This document shows, piece after piece, positions 63,695 to 64,000 of a stretch of DNA of 64,000 nucleotides; position 1 is the first letter of the stretch, and each line of letters begins with the position of its first letter. A program made the translations under genes and the position numbers. Location: NCBI GenBank assembly GCA_963850605.1, contig CAWKLX010000002.1, forward strand, positions 372,001-436,000, read 5' to 3'. This DNA comes from BOG-908 sp963850605. GTDB lineage: Bacteria > Pseudomonadota > Alphaproteobacteria > Acetobacterales > Acetobacteraceae. Under the pieces are notes generated by a model. That model saw only the letters and a list, made by a program, of their open reading frames with translations. It searched no databases and had not been told where the DNA came from.

Positions 63695-64000
63695 ATGGGA
63701 CCGGATTTGGTGCGACTGGATGGCAAGGTGGCGCTTGTCACGGGTGCGGCGCAGGGGATAGGCGCGGCGATCGCCCGGACGTTCCTCGCCGAAGGTGCTG
63801 CGGTGTGGCTGACCGATCTGGCGGCGCCGAATCCGGCGGACTCCGCGGCCGAGGCAGAACGCCGCGCCAGTTTCGATGTGCTCGATGTGCGCGAGGAGGC
63901 GGATTGGGCGCGCGTAATGGCCGCGATCCTGACCCGGTACGGACGCCTGGATATCCTGGTCAACAATGCCGGAATCACCGGGTTCGAGGACGGCCCTGTG
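63695..64000 (+). CDS. Short-chain dehydrogenase/reductase, partial
   Basis: The first 102 residues of an SDR oxidoreductase; the gene continues past the right edge. VALVTGAAQGIGAAIARTF is the Rossmann TGxxxGIG cofactor loop. WLTDLAAP, with Asp at the end of strand 2, suggests NAD preference. FDVLDV and LDILVNNAGITG are the adenine-binding and NNAG motifs. The catalytic Tyr-Lys lies outside the window. ATG 63695 is the start giving a normal short lead before the Rossmann fold. The substrate is unknown. Confidence 0.88.
   Translation, partial: MGPDLVRLDGKVALVTGAAQGIGAAIARTFLAEGAAVWLTDLAAPNPADSAAEAERRASFDVLDVREEADWARVMAAILTRYGRLDILVNNAGITGFEDGPV

Overview
The window is a GC-rich alphaproteobacterial chromosome segment. 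Rhodospirillales/Acetobacteraceae is my best guess, from the style of the TssB, Hcp and two-partner-secretion proteins and the local order of prenyltransferase, methyltransferase and DUF2007 genes; I cannot confirm a genus. It is dominated by a type VI secretion (T6SS) locus of about 45 kb, followed by metabolic and transport genes.

Layout. 1-5.0 kb (minus): tssM (cut by the window edge), tssL, tssK, tssJ and tagH, the membrane complex, baseplate bridge and FHA regulator. 5.0-7.4 kb: an unknown 181-residue gene and a fused TssB-TssC-like sheath protein. 7.5-14.4 kb: a cargo island of two convergent modules. Each starts with a paralogous unknown protein (candidate loader) followed by a large candidate effector; one effector is an HExxH peptidase with an overlapping candidate immunity gene. 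14.5-25.3 kb (minus): tssH, tssG, tssF, tssE, tagJ, a broken hcp, tssC, tssB and tssA. 25.3-38.4 kb (minus): a CHAT-protease lipoprotein, a giant TpsA adhesin and its TpsB transporter, physically joined to tssA by overlapping start and stop codons. 38.5-43.6 kb: a frameshifted OmpA-like gene, PpkA-type kinase, PppA-type phosphatase, an exported HExxH protein and a DUF4337 membrane protein. 43.7-47.5 kb: a Zn-ribbon methyltransferase, a PAAR spike-tip protein, an unknown PAAR-linked gene and a CoA-transferase. 47.7-64 kb: APC permease, TonB receptor, tRNA-type methyltransferase, DUF2007 protein, polyprenyl synthase, secreted and lipoprotein genes, winged-helix/TPR regulator, glycosyltransferase, bioD, bioF, a giant Gly-rich protein and the start of an SDR gene.

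How it fits together. TssJLM anchor the machine, TssKFGE and TssA build the baseplate, TssBC and Hcp form sheath and tube, TssH recycles the sheath, PAAR tips the spike, and TagH/PpkA/PppA give a phosphorylation switch. No VgrG gene is in the window. All genes from tpsB at 38.4 kb to the second effector at 10.7 kb lie on one strand, most with gaps below 120 bases or overlaps.

Quality caution. Nine loci (tssL, tagJ, hcp, tssC, tpsA twice, the OmpA-like gene, the methyltransferase and the Gly-rich gene) carry frameshifts. Almost all are explained by one extra base each, so either the assembly has indel errors or the locus is decaying. No tRNA, rRNA, CRISPR or insertion sequence was recognised. 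No stretch over 300 bases lacks a gene, apart from the broken hcp region.
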